A stretch of DNA of 64,000 nt from JAOUEA01 sp963810915 (GTDB lineage Bacteria > Actinomycetota > UBA4738 > HRBIN12). Shown one piece after another: positions 44,156 through 52,495 of this stretch. Location of the stretch: NCBI GenBank assembly GCA_963810915.1, contig CAWEPH010000002.1, positions 186,001 to 250,000 on the forward strand. The letters run 5' to 3'. Position numbers and translations under genes: made by a program. The notes beneath the pieces are model-generated. The model did no database searches. It saw nothing but the letters and a program-made list of their open reading frames with translations, and had not been told where the DNA came from. Each line of letters begins with the position of its first letter. Positions within the stretch are counted from its first letter, which is position 1.

Positions 44156-44205
44156 GCCGCAACCCTATACCGGTCGCCCGTCGGCGAGCTCGGAGCGGTC
44201 GCTGG

Positions 44206-44685
44206 TCAATGCCGGGACGTCAGCGCCACCTGCGCACGGCGGCGCAGCTCCAGTCGATCGACGCCCGCCCCGGCGAGCGCGCGGGGCACCGTGCCCTCCT
44301 GCGCGCCGAGGACCCCCAGCAGCAGATGGGTCGGACGCACGTAGCGGTCGCCACGCTCCTTGGCCTCGGCCAGGGCGCGCTGCATCGCCGCCTTCGACGA
44401 GGCGCTCCAACGGGCCTCCCGCCGGCCCGAGCGCCGATCGGGCAGGTCGAACGCCGCCAGCTCGATCCCCACGATCGCGAGGCTCCGCTCCTCCTCGGCC
44501 TCGAGCGCCCGACGCAGCCCTTCGTGGTCGAGGCCGACCTCCCCGAGCACTCGGCCCGCGTCCCAGGCCGCGTGTCGCGACAGAGCGAGCAGGAGATGCT
44601 GCGCCTCGAGCGACGGGCCTCGCTTCGCCTCATCGCGCGCGTCCTGCACCACGGTCCTCGAATCGCGGTGGAAGTGCTCAAACAT
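44206..44685 (-). CDS. Clp N-terminal-domain protein without ATPase domain
   Basis: 159 residues from ATG 44685 (MFEHFHRDSRTVVQDARDEA). There are two Clp_N repeats: SLEAQHLLLALSRHA and YVRPTHLLLGVLGAQEGTVPRALAGAGVDRLEL. In ClpC/ClpB these repeats bind adaptors or substrates; here the AAA+ part is absent, so an adaptor- or decoy-like role is inferred. GGAGGGG precedes the ATG, and the start overlaps the upstream HTH gene by 8 nt. The pair HTH + Clp_N is a recurring actinobacterial arrangement in my recollection. Confidence 0.82.
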   Translation of the reverse strand: MFEHFHRDSRTVVQDARDEAKRGPSLEAQHLLLALSRHAAWDAGRVLGEVGLDHEGLRRALEAEEERSLAIVGIELAAFDLPDRRSGRREARWSASSKAAMQRALAEAKERGDRYVRPTHLLLGVLGAQEGTVPRALAGAGVDRLELRRRAQVALTSRH

Positions 44686-44914
44686 CGCTGTCCCCTCCGG
44701 TCTCGACGCCGATCGCCTTGAGGCGCTTCGCATGCTTCTTGTGCACGGCTTGCCTGGTCACGTCCAGCGCCTCAGCGACCCGGCTCCAGGTCCAACCCCG
44801 GCGGACGGCCCGCTCGACCTCGGCGTCCTCGAGTCGATCGGCGAGGCGACGCAGGGCCGCGACCGCCGCGAGGCCGTCGCCGGGATCGTCGGGGGTCGCG
44901 TGCAGCGTGGTCAT
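44678..44914 (-). CDS. Small helix-turn-helix regulator
   Basis: 78 residues from ATG 44914. The C-terminal WTWSRVAEALDVTRQAVHKKHAKRLKA is a clear HTH; the N-terminal part is acidic and helical (GLAAVAALRRLADRLEDAEVERAVRRG). The ATG is 7 nt from TAAGGT, so it is probably leaderless; an upstream GTG at 44935 is the alternative but overlaps the operator. The palindrome over its promoter suggests autoregulation, shared with the downstream Clp_N gene. Confidence 0.8.
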   Translation of the reverse strand: MTTLHATPDDPGDGLAAVAALRRLADRLEDAEVERAVRRGWTWSRVAEALDVTRQAVHKKHAKRLKAIGVETGGDSDV

Positions 44915-44920
44915 GTCGGC

Positions 44921-44959
44921 AACCTTAGTTGACACCGCACGCGAGTGTCAACCTCGGTT
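44921..44959 (-). promoter_or_regulatory. Promoter with overlapping 15-bp inverted repeat (putative operator)
   Basis: The arms AACCTTAGTTGACAC (44,921-44,935) and GTGTCAACCTCGGTT (44,945-44,959) match as inverted repeats at 12 of 15 positions with a 9-nt spacer; the core GTTGACAC/GTGTCAAC is perfect. On the minus strand TTGACA in the distal arm and TAAGGT (44,922-44,927) are 18 nt apart, so a protein bound here would cover both promoter elements. Confidence 0.72.
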
Positions 44960-44961
44960 GC

Positions 44962-46083
44962 TCAGTCCACTCCCGGCGCGAACCGCACGCCATCGGCAGT
45001 GGCATCGACCCCCTGGAACCTCATCATCCGGCGACCCTCGGCGGCGATGGAGGACATCGCACGTTTCGTGAGTCGGCCGGGATGATCGATGAAGAGCGTG
45101 ACGCTGTCGGTCTCACGGTTCCTATCGATGCGCCACGTGGCACGCACCAGTCCGTCGTGCATCACCGTGCCCCGCACGGTGCGCTCGCCCGCGTAGAGCG
45201 ACACGCGGTGCTCTTCGCCGATGAACCGAGACCGGTCTGCATGCGAGAGCAGGACGTTGTCGTACTCGGGGAGGAAACGCGGCGGGGCGGGCGTGTCGGG
45301 ATCGGGCCGCGGCGCGTCGGGCACGTCTACGAGATCGCGTCCCTTCTCGTCCTTGAACGGGCGCAGCCGTGGACGGAGACGGTCGACGACCTCAGCCATC
45401 CCACTGAGCCGTGACCAGGCGCCGACGTCGGCCGCCCCCGCGGGGCCGAACGCTGCGAGGTAGCGAAGCACGACGTCGTCGACGGGCGGCGTGCGTACGA
45501 GGCGGCGACCGAGCCACGACTCGAGGGTGGTCGTGCGCACGGCGCCTGAGCGCCCCCACACGCCGCGAGGCGGGACCTGAACGAGCGCGAGATGGTTCCG
45601 GCATGCGTACGCGAGCGCGGCCGGATCGAGACCGGGGAAGCGCTCGGCCATCTTCGCGCGGAGTTCCGACGGCGTGCGCGGCCCCTCCTCCAGCCGCTCC
45701 CGGCCGAACGCGAGCACCGGTGCGAGGTCGACTCCGCGCAACGCCGGGCCGAACTGGGGGTGGCGCGCGAGCTCGCGATCGAGGATCGGCTGTGCCAGGC
45801 GCGGGAACGCGAGCGCGTCATCGGCGACGAGCAGGTGGATCGTGCCGCGCATCGCGACGATCCGCACCACGGCCCGGTCCTCGAGCAACCGCGCCAGGGA
45901 CTGCGGCTGGAACCGCGCGAGCCGGGACCACATCCCGAGGTACGGGTTCAGGGGGATCTGCGCTTGCATCCCGACCAGATGCCGGACCGCCTCGAGCGGT
46001 CCCGTCGTCGCGCGGCGCAGCAGGAGCTGACGCTCGAGCGTGGCCCGGTTCAGCGCCCGGGGCGAGAGGACGTCGACCCCCAT
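44962..46083 (-). CDS. HTH_42/AlkZ-like winged-helix protein
   Basis: 373 residues. Family features: LRRATTGPLEAVRHLVGMQAQIPLNPYLGMWSR, VRIVAMRGTIHLLVADDAL, GPAGAADVGAWSRLSG and the C-terminal PEYDNVLLSHADRSRFI. In DNA-crosslink glycosylases AlkZ/YcaQ a Q-x-Q motif is catalytic; here MQAQIP supplies Q-A-Q at the matching place. The actinobacterial members are mostly uncharacterised, so DNA glycosylase activity is inferred. The gene is intact. Its 3' end lies immediately beside the regulatory palindrome of the HTH gene. Confidence 0.78.
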   Translation of the reverse strand: MGVDVLSPRALNRATLERQLLLRRATTGPLEAVRHLVGMQAQIPLNPYLGMWSRLARFQPQSLARLLEDRAVVRIVAMRGTIHLLVADDALAFPRLAQPILDRELARHPQFGPALRGVDLAPVLAFGRERLEEGPRTPSELRAKMAERFPGLDPAALAYACRNHLALVQVPPRGVWGRSGAVRTTTLESWLGRRLVRTPPVDDVVLRYLAAFGPAGAADVGAWSRLSGMAEVVDRLRPRLRPFKDEKGRDLVDVPDAPRPDPDTPAPPRFLPEYDNVLLSHADRSRFIGEEHRVSLYAGERTVRGTVMHDGLVRATWRIDRNRETDSVTLFIDHPGRLTKRAMSSIAAEGRRMMRFQGVDATADGVRFAPGVD

Positions 46084-46099
46084 CGGTGCGGCCGCCGCC

Positions 46100-46444
46100 T
46101 CAGGGTTCGATGAGGGCGACGGGTGGCGGCAACCACGCGTCGTCCGGCGCGGCCACGTCGAGGATCAGCGAGAACGGCCCCGGAGGGGTCCGCAGCCAGT
46201 TCGCACGCTTGTCCGGGTCGTGCGGTTCGACCGGCCACGGCCAGAACAGCAGCGAACCGTCCGCACGCCGCACCAGGGACGTTCCGTTCGTCAGGCGACC
46301 CGCGGGAGGATCCGTCGTCAATGCCCACGAGGCGCCGAGGCCGACCAGCTCGCCGGCATCGAACCGCCAGACGTAGGTGCACGTGCCCGCGAGCGGGGCG
46401 CCGCGATCGTCGATCCCCAAGATGTAGCGACGCGGTTCGAGCAT
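46100..46444 (-). CDS. DUF1214-like small protein
   Basis: 114 residues. RYILGIDDRGAPLAGTCTYVWRFDAGELVG, then ASWALTTDPPAGRL, then NWLRTPPGPFSLILDVAAPDDAWLPPPVALIEP. The NWL-x-P-x-GPF-x-L element and the PPPV ending match the DUF1214 domain normally found at the C-terminus of DUF1254/DUF1214 proteins. No DUF1254 half is present, so this is a stand-alone version. Start chosen at 46444 because TATCGT ends 6 nt upstream. Function unknown. Confidence 0.65.
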   Translation of the reverse strand: MLEPRRYILGIDDRGAPLAGTCTYVWRFDAGELVGLGASWALTTDPPAGRLTNGTSLVRRADGSLLFWPWPVEPHDPDKRANWLRTPPGPFSLILDVAAPDDAWLPPPVALIEP

Positions 46445-46450
46445 CGTCCG

Positions 46451-46456
46451 ACGATA
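46451..46456 (-). promoter_or_regulatory. Candidate -10 box (TATCGT)
   Basis: On the minus strand TATCGT ends 6 nt before ATG 46444 and no RBS is visible. Confidence 0.4.
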
Positions 46457-46517
46457 CCGCGATGAGCTGACACCGCGGCCGGCGGCTCCGCCGTCAGCGC
46501 GGATCGGCACGTCGGCC

Positions 46518-46523
46518 TAGACT
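46518..46523 (+). promoter_or_regulatory. Candidate -10 box (TAGACT) for the AOC-like gene
   Basis: TAGACT lies 37 nt upstream of ATG 46561. The leader between them contains GAGGGAGGGGG, so this gene has a conventional translated leader. Confidence 0.45.
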
Positions 46524-46560
46524 CCGGCCCGCAAGGTAGACGAGGGAGGGGGTGCGCACC

Positions 46561-47025
46561 ATGCGCAAGTTGGGGACTGTCGCCGGCCTGGCGGCGACGA
46601 TCGTGCTCGTGGCGTCGCTGGTCTCGGCCGCGAGCCAGAAGAAGGTCACGTCACCGATGACGGTGCACGTGATCGAGCACGCCACTACCGATGTCGTGAT
46701 CGACACCGGGAAGAAGGGCGACACCACGGGCGACCTGCTCACGTGGCACAACAAGATCTTCGATGCCGCGAACAAGAAGCAGGTGGGCCACGATCAGGGC
46801 GACTGCGTCCGGATCGACCCGGCGCAGGGCTCGTGGGAGTGCCGTTGGATCACCTTCGTGCCGGACGGCGCCATCACGGTGGAGGGGCCGTTCTACGACA
46901 CGAAGGACAACACGATCGCGATCACGGGTGGCAAGGGCATGTTCAACAACGCCCGCGGCACGATGACCTTGAAGGCCCGCAAGGGCGGCAAGGAGTACGC
47001 CTTCATCTTCAACGTGATCCCGTAG
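46561..47025 (+). CDS. Secreted allene-oxide-cyclase/dirigent-like barrel protein
   Basis: 154 residues. A signal peptide (KLGTVAGLAATIVLVASLVSAAS) is followed by a beta-barrel domain: TVHVIEHATTDVVID, GDCVRIDPAQGSWECRWITF with two Cys probably bridged, DGAITVEGPFYDTKDNTIAITGGKGMFNNARGTMTLKARKGGKEYAF. The YDT...ITGGxGxFxNARGxM pattern is that of the AOC-like barrel in actinobacterial exported proteins. Enzymatic activity is unproven. ATG 46561 is preferred over GTG 46552 because of its spacing from the strong RBS. Confidence 0.8.
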   Translation: MRKLGTVAGLAATIVLVASLVSAASQKKVTSPMTVHVIEHATTDVVIDTGKKGDTTGDLLTWHNKIFDAANKKQVGHDQGDCVRIDPAQGSWECRWITFVPDGAITVEGPFYDTKDNTIAITGGKGMFNNARGTMTLKARKGGKEYAFIFNVIP

Positions 47026-47052
47026 GGGTCCTCGAGGCGCACGCGTCGGGGT

Positions 47053-47068
47053 CGGGACCGGGGTCCCG
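47053..47068. terminator. Short hairpin between convergent genes
   Basis: CGGGACC and GGTCCCG are separated by 2 nt between the AOC-like gene and thrC, which converge here. No T-tract; possible bidirectional terminator. Confidence 0.3.
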
Positions 47069-47071
47069 GCC

Positions 47072-48322
47072 TCACACGCGCGAGGCGTTCAGCGCCTCGA
47101 CGAACTCGTCGAGGTCGGGCGCCACGTTGAACGAGGGTTCCAGGAATCCTTCGAGCGCTTCGATCGTTTTGTAGCCGTTGCCCGTCACGTAGGCGACCGT
47201 CTCCTCGTCGGAGCGGATGATGCCCTGCTCGCACATCCGTTTGAGGTTCGCGATCGTCACGCCGCCCGCCGTCTCGGTGAACACACCCTCGGTGCTCGCC
47301 AGCAGCTGGATGCCTTCCCGGATCTCCTGCTCCGTGCACCACTCGATGTGCCCGCCCGTCTCCCGCGCAACCTTCAGCGCGAAGTAGCCGTCGGCGGGTG
47401 AGCCGATCGCGAGCGACCGCGCGATCGTGTCCGGTTTCACGGGGGTGACCTCGTCCGCGCCGTCAAGGAATGCCTGCGCCACGGGGCGACATCCCTCCGG
47501 CTGCGCACCGCTCACGCGGTACGGCTCCTCCTCGACCGCGCCGATCGCGATCAGCTCGGAGAACGCGCGGTGGATCTTGGTGAGCAGGGCGCCCGAGGCG
47601 ATCGGCACCACGACGTGGTCGGGAAGCCGCCATCCGAGCTGCTCCGCGGTCTCGAAGCCGAGGGATTTAGAGCCCTCGGCGTAGTACGGACGCATGTTCA
47701 CGTTCACGAACGCCCACGGGAGCGTCTCCGCGACCTCGCTGCAGAGACGGTTCACGTCGTCGTAGTTGCCGCGTACCGCGACGACCTTGGCACCGTAGGC
47801 CTCGGTGGCCAGGATCTTCGCGCGTTCCAGATCCTCGGGCACGAACACGTAACACTCGAGTCCGGCCTTGGCCGCGTGCGCGGCTGTGGCGTTGGCGAGG
47901 TTCCCGGTCGACGCGCACGAGACGGCCTCGAACCCGAACGCGCGCGCCATGGTGACGGCCACCGAGACCACGCGGTCCTTGAACGAATAGGAGGGGTTGA
48001 CCGAGTCATCCTTGATCCATAGGTCCTTCAGCCCGAGGGCGGCGCCGAGACGCTCGGCCCGCCGCAGGGGCGTGAATCCCGCACCCAGGTCGACCCGCTC
48101 GATGCCGGGTCCGCCCGGCAGGAGCTGCTCGTAGCGCCAGAGCGTGTGCGGCCCCTGCTCCGCTTGCTTGCGGAAGACGTCGCCGTCCACCGACTGGAGG
48201 TCGTACGCGGGCTCGAGCGGCCCGAAGCACTCCTCGCAGATCGTGAGCGGCTCCACCGGATACTGCTGACCGCAGATCCGACACTGCAGGGCGGCCGGCG
48301 TCTCGATCCTGGGTGCGCTCAC
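47072..48322 (-). CDS. thrC: Threonine synthase
   Basis: 416 residues. An N-terminal zinc ribbon (CRICGQQYPVEPLTICEECFGPLEPAYD) precedes the PLP fold: GFTPLRRAERLGAALGLKDLWIKDDSVNPSYSFKDRVVSVAV (K is the PLP lysine), SCASTGNLANATAAHAAKAG, PIASGALLTKI, TAGGVTIANLKRM. It converts phosphohomoserine to threonine. The GTG start shares GTGA with the ilvD stop, so both are co-translated, linking threonine and branched-chain amino acid synthesis. An upstream in-frame extension to 48412 lacks support. Confidence 0.9.
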   Translation of the reverse strand: MSAPRIETPAALQCRICGQQYPVEPLTICEECFGPLEPAYDLQSVDGDVFRKQAEQGPHTLWRYEQLLPGGPGIERVDLGAGFTPLRRAERLGAALGLKDLWIKDDSVNPSYSFKDRVVSVAVTMARAFGFEAVSCASTGNLANATAAHAAKAGLECYVFVPEDLERAKILATEAYGAKVVAVRGNYDDVNRLCSEVAETLPWAFVNVNMRPYYAEGSKSLGFETAEQLGWRLPDHVVVPIASGALLTKIHRAFSELIAIGAVEEEPYRVSGAQPEGCRPVAQAFLDGADEVTPVKPDTIARSLAIGSPADGYFALKVARETGGHIEWCTEQEIREGIQLLASTEGVFTETAGGVTIANLKRMCEQGIIRSDEETVAYVTGNGYKTIEALEGFLEPSFNVAPDLDEFVEALNASRV

Positions 48323-50001
48323 CAGGTCACCGCCCCGTGATCGGCCGAGCCCACCACGCGCGCGTACTTCGCGAGCGCGCCCTGCGTGTACCGCGGCTCG
48401 GGCTGGCGCCACGTCGCCCGTCGCGCCTCGAGGGTGGCGTCGTCGACGAGCAAGGCGATCGTCCGGGCGTCGGCATCGATGAGGATCTGATCGCCCTCCT
48501 GGACCAACGCGATCGGTCCGCCCACGAAGGCCTCCGGCGCGATGTGACCCACGCTGAATCCTTTCGTGGCGCCGCTGAACCGTCCATCGGTGATCAGCGC
48601 CACGTCCTTGCCGAGCCCCGCACCGGCCACCGCGGCGGTCACCGCCAACATCTCGGGCATCCCCGGCGATCCCTTGGGGCCCTCGTAGCGGATCACCATG
48701 ACGTCGCCGGGCCGGATGGCGCCGGAGGTCAGGGCGTCGAAGGCAGCCTTCTCCGAGTCGAACGGGCGGGCCGTCCCCTGGAAGACGAGGCCCTCGGCGC
48801 CCGCCGCCTTCATCACGCCGCCGTCGGGGGCTAGGTTGCCCCGCAGGATCGCGAGCCCGCCCCAGGGATGGATCGGGTCGGCGGGGGGGTGGATCACGTC
48901 GCCGTCGGGCGCCGCGACGTCCATCGCCGCGAGGTTCTCCGCGAGCGTCCTGCCGGTGACCGTGAGACAGTCGCCGTGCAGATGGCCGGCCTCCAGCAGC
49001 TCCTTCATGACCACGGGGACGCCGCCCACGCGGTCGATGTCGCTCATCACGAACCGGCCGGCGGGGCGCACGTCGACGAGGTGCGGCACCGTGCGCCCGA
49101 TCCGATCGAAGTCGTCGAGCTGCAGGTCGACGTGCGCCTCGCGGGCGATGGCGAGCAGGTGGAGCACCGCGTTGGTGGATCCGGCGAGCGCCATCACCAC
49201 CGCGATCGCGTTCTCGAACGCCTGCTTGCTCATCACCTCCCGCGGGAGCGGGCCGCCCTCGGCCACGATCCCGCCGGCTCGCGTGCCCGACTCGCGCGCG
49301 AACACCTCACGCCGGTAGTCGACGGCGGGTGGGCTCGCGCTGCCCGGCAGCGACATGCCGAGCGCCTCGCCCACCGCAGCCATCGTGTTGGCGGTGTACA
49401 TGCCCGCGCAGGATCCGCTGCCCGGGCAGGCCGCGCGCTCGATCTCGAGCAGCTCGGCGTCGTCGATGGTGCCTTTGGCGTGGGAACCCACCGCCTCGAA
49501 GACGTCCTGGATCGTGATGTCCTTGCCTTTGTACGTGCCCGGGAGGATCGTGCCGCCGTACAGGTAGACGGATGGAAGGTTCATCCGCGCCATCGCCATC
49601 AGCATCCCGGGCTCGGACTTGTCGCATCCGGCGATCCCCACGAACGCGTCCATCCGCTCGGCGTGCATCACGAGCTCCACGGAGTCCGCGATCAGGTCGC
49701 GGCTCATCAGCGACGCCTTCATCCCCTCGTGACCCATGGCGATGCCGTCGCTCACCGCGATCGTCGTGAACTCGACCGGCACCGCGCCCGCCTGGCGCAC
49801 GCCTTCCTTCGCCAGCGCGGCGAGCTTGTCGAGGTGGTAGTTGCAGGGCGTGACCTCGTTCCAGCTGGACGCGACACCCACCTGCGCCTTGCCGAGATCG
49901 TCCTCGCTGAAGCCGACGGCGCGCAGCATCGCGCGGGCCGGAGCGCGCTCGGGACCCTCCGTGACCTCCCAGCTGCGGGGACGATCCTTCCCGGCTGCCA
50001 T
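48319..50001 (-). CDS. ilvD: Dihydroxyacid dehydratase
   Basis: 560 residues. Fe-S dehydratase of the IlvD/EDD family. Cysteines for the cluster occur in EVTPCNYHLD, GIAGCDKSEPG and CPGSGSCAGMYTANTMAA; IHPWGGLAILRGNLAPDGGVMK and DGRFSGATKGFSVGHIAPEA complete the signature. It dehydrates the IlvC products to the 2-oxo acids of valine and isoleucine. ATG 50001 has GAGGAGGCG upstream. It is away from the ilvBNC operon but in the same orientation. A much longer open frame to 51513 is antisense shadow over the divergent FAD gene. Confidence 0.95.
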   Translation of the reverse strand: MAAGKDRPRSWEVTEGPERAPARAMLRAVGFSEDDLGKAQVGVASSWNEVTPCNYHLDKLAALAKEGVRQAGAVPVEFTTIAVSDGIAMGHEGMKASLMSRDLIADSVELVMHAERMDAFVGIAGCDKSEPGMLMAMARMNLPSVYLYGGTILPGTYKGKDITIQDVFEAVGSHAKGTIDDAELLEIERAACPGSGSCAGMYTANTMAAVGEALGMSLPGSASPPAVDYRREVFARESGTRAGGIVAEGGPLPREVMSKQAFENAIAVVMALAGSTNAVLHLLAIAREAHVDLQLDDFDRIGRTVPHLVDVRPAGRFVMSDIDRVGGVPVVMKELLEAGHLHGDCLTVTGRTLAENLAAMDVAAPDGDVIHPPADPIHPWGGLAILRGNLAPDGGVMKAAGAEGLVFQGTARPFDSEKAAFDALTSGAIRPGDVMVIRYEGPKGSPGMPEMLAVTAAVAGAGLGKDVALITDGRFSGATKGFSVGHIAPEAFVGGPIALVQEGDQILIDADARTIALLVDDATLEARRATWRQPEPRYTQGALAKYARVVGSADHGAVTW

Positions 50002-50085
50002 GCTGATACGCCTCCTCGGACCCGACGGACGGGGTAGGCCCATCACGGTACCAATCGGGGTGGCCACCACCCCCCCGTGCGGCGA

Positions 50086-50091
50086 TACCCT
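50086..50091 (+). promoter_or_regulatory. Candidate -10 box (TACCCT)
   Basis: TACCCT ends 9 nt before ATG 50101 in the 99-nt divergent region shared with ilvD; there is no RBS. Confidence 0.4.
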
Positions 50092-50100
50092 GGGCCGGCC

Positions 50101-51525
50101 ATGAACGACACCTCCATCCAGGTCCCGGCCGACGAGGGCCGCAGCTGGTGGCTCCGGGAAGCCCTCGCCGCGGATCCCGGCGATCCCGCGCCGCGTCTCA
50201 CCGAGGACACCTCCGCCGACGTCGTGATCCTGGGCGGCGGCTACACGGGGCTCTGGACGGCCGTCCACCTGAAGGTGCTCGACCCCGGCGTCGATGTCGT
50301 GCTGCTCGAACAGGACATCTGCGGCGGAGGACCGAGCGGGCGCAACGGCGGGTTCGTGAACAGCTTCTGGAACGATCTCGACGCCCTGGCGGCGGACTTC
50401 GGCGACGAGCCCGCGCTTCGATCGTGCAACCTCGGCGAGGAGAGCGTGGACGCGATCGGAGCGTTCTGCGACGAGCACGCCATCGACGCCTGGTTCCGCA
50501 AGGACGGTGACATCAACGCCGCGGCGTCCGACGCGCAGGTGGGTGCCTGGGCGGACCTGATCATCACCGCCGACCGCCTGGGTGTCGGCGATCACTTCCA
50601 GGTGCTCGATCGCGAGGAACTGCGGGCACGGGTGGACTCCCCCACGTTCCGCTCGGGCGTCTACACGCCGTTCGGCGCCACGGTCCAGCCGGCGACACTC
50701 GCGCGCGGGATCCGCCGGGTCGCGATGGAGATGGGCGTCCGTATCCACGAAGGCAGCCCGGTCACGCGCTTCGGGACCGGCACGCCCGCGCGGGCCGAGA
50801 CGCCGGACGGCACGGTGAAGGCCGGCGCCGCCGTGATCGCCGTGAACGCCTGGGCCTCGCACTGGAAGCGGTTCCGCCGCGCCATCACGGTGCGCGGTAG
50901 CTACATCGTGCTCACCGCGCCGGCGCCCGATCGCTTGAAGGAGATCGGCTGGACCGACGGCACCGGCGTCTCCGACTACCGGGCCGCCCTGCACTACCTC
51001 CGCACCACGCCCGATGGCCGGATCGCGTTCGGGATCGGCGGGATGCAGCCCAACCTGGCACGCACGATCGGGCCCCGCTTCGCCTACGACGAGCACGCGC
51101 TCCGCGTGGCGGCGCAGGATCTGCATCGGATGTTCCCGTCCTTCCACGACGTGCCGATCGATGCCGGATGGGGCGGCCCCATCGACGTGGCCGGGCTCCA
51201 CCTGCCGTTCTTCGGGACGCTCGAGACGGGGACCGTGCACTACGGCATGGGGTACACGGGCAACGGGGTCGGTCCCTCCCACCTGGGCGGGCGGATCCTC
51301 GCGCATCGCGCGCTCGGGCGGTTCGACCGATCGCTGGAACTCCCCTTCGTGGACATGGAGCCCCGCCTGTTCCCGCCGGAGCCGATCCGCTCTCCGGGCG
51401 CGCTGATCGCGAACCACGCGATCCGGCGCAAGGACGACTTCGAGGACCGCGGCGAGGAGCCGAACCCACTCGTCGACTTCGTCGCGCGGCTCCCGCGCCG
51501 CCTCGGCTACCACCTGGGCCCGTAG
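50101..51525 (+). CDS. FAD-dependent amine/amino-acid oxidoreductase (DAO family)
   Basis: 474 residues. The ADP-binding fold ADVVILGGGYTGLWTAVHLKVLDPGVDVVLLEQD is followed by GGGPSGRNGGFVNSFW, typical of DadA/PuuB-like oxidases, a substrate-binding middle, AVIAVNAWASHWKRFRRAI, and the C-terminal HYGMGYTGNGVGPSHLGGRILAHRALG. It probably oxidises a secondary or primary amine or amino acid, delivering hydrogen peroxide or reduced flavin. Substrate unknown; the ilvD neighbour gives no clear hint. Confidence 0.85.
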   Translation: MNDTSIQVPADEGRSWWLREALAADPGDPAPRLTEDTSADVVILGGGYTGLWTAVHLKVLDPGVDVVLLEQDICGGGPSGRNGGFVNSFWNDLDALAADFGDEPALRSCNLGEESVDAIGAFCDEHAIDAWFRKDGDINAAASDAQVGAWADLIITADRLGVGDHFQVLDREELRARVDSPTFRSGVYTPFGATVQPATLARGIRRVAMEMGVRIHEGSPVTRFGTGTPARAETPDGTVKAGAAVIAVNAWASHWKRFRRAITVRGSYIVLTAPAPDRLKEIGWTDGTGVSDYRAALHYLRTTPDGRIAFGIGGMQPNLARTIGPRFAYDEHALRVAAQDLHRMFPSFHDVPIDAGWGGPIDVAGLHLPFFGTLETGTVHYGMGYTGNGVGPSHLGGRILAHRALGRFDRSLELPFVDMEPRLFPPEPIRSPGALIANHAIRRKDDFEDRGEEPNPLVDFVARLPRRLGYHLGP

Positions 51526-51586
51526 GGACCGTGCGAGACCGGGCGACCGGCGGGCCGAACCTCTCCCGGAAGGGGAAGATACCTAC

Positions 51587-52495
51587 ATGGCCCTGATCGC
51601 CGCAGCCGGGCTCACGAAGTATTACGGCAAGACACGTGGCATCGAAGACCTCACCTTCTCGGTGGACGAAGGCGAGGTGTTCGGGTTCCTCGGGCCCAAC
51701 GGCGCGGGCAAGACGACCACGATCAGGTGCCTCCTCGACTTCATCCGCCCGACGAGGGGCGGCGTCACGATCTTCGGACTCGACCCGCGACGGGATGGGC
51801 CGCGGGTCCACGCACGGATCGGGTACCTGCCCGGCGAGCTCGCCCTGTACGAACGCCTGACGGGCGAGCGCTACCTCGAGGACTTCGCGACCTTCCGCGG
51901 CGGCGTCCCGCGCGATCGCTACGCCTCGCTGGCCGAGCGGCTGGGCCTCGACATCACCAAACACATCCGCGACCTCTCGCACGGGAACAAGCAGAAGGTG
52001 GGCCTCGTGCAGGCGTTCATGCACCGGCCCGACCTCCTGATCCTGGACGAGCCTACGCAGGGGCTCGATCCCCTCGTGCAACAGGTCTTCTACGCCATGC
52101 TCGACGAGGAGCGAGGCCGTGGCGCGACCGTCTTCCTCAGCTCGCACGTGATGCCGGAGGTCGAGCGGGTCTGCGACAGGGTCGGGATCGTGCGCGAGGG
52201 TCGCCCGGCGACCGTGCAGGATGTGGGCGACCTCAAGGCGCACGCGCGGCGTCGGATCAGGCTCCATTTCGACGGACCCGCACCCGCGGCGGCCTTCGAG
52301 ACCGTCCCGGGCGTGCGCGACGTGCGGAGCCACGGGGACGAGCTCTCGCTCGCCGTCGAGGGACCGATGGACGCGGTGATCAAGGAGGCGGCGCGACACA
52401 CCGTCGTGAACGTGCAAACGGAGGAGCAGAGCCTGGAGGACCTCTTCCTCGACTACTTCGGACCCGACGGGGGCAACCCCGAGGAGTCCCCGTGA
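51587..52495 (+). CDS. ABC transporter ATP-binding subunit
   Basis: 302 residues. Walker A GPNGAGKTT (36-44), Q-loop region after TTTIRCLLDFIRPT, signature LSHGNKQKVG, Walker B LLILDEPTQGLDP, and H-switch SSHVMPEVERV. The C-terminal ~90 residues (DLKAHARRRIRLHF...EEQSLEDLFLDYFG) are the extension seen in drug or lipid exporters of the CcmA/DrrA type. GTGA overlap with the permease gene. Putative RBS GGAAGGGG precedes the ATG. Confidence 0.9.
   Translation: MALIAAAGLTKYYGKTRGIEDLTFSVDEGEVFGFLGPNGAGKTTTIRCLLDFIRPTRGGVTIFGLDPRRDGPRVHARIGYLPGELALYERLTGERYLEDFATFRGGVPRDRYASLAERLGLDITKHIRDLSHGNKQKVGLVQAFMHRPDLLILDEPTQGLDPLVQQVFYAMLDEERGRGATVFLSSHVMPEVERVCDRVGIVREGRPATVQDVGDLKAHARRRIRLHFDGPAPAAAFETVPGVRDVRSHGDELSLAVEGPMDAVIKEAARHTVVNVQTEEQSLEDLFLDYFGPDGGNPEESP

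Noticed and set aside
48319..51513. 1,064-codon open frame on the minus strand
   Set aside because: Only the ilvD part (to 50,001) is conserved. The rest is antisense to the divergent FAD oxidoreductase and is low-complexity Arg/His/Ala typical of GC-rich shadow frames.
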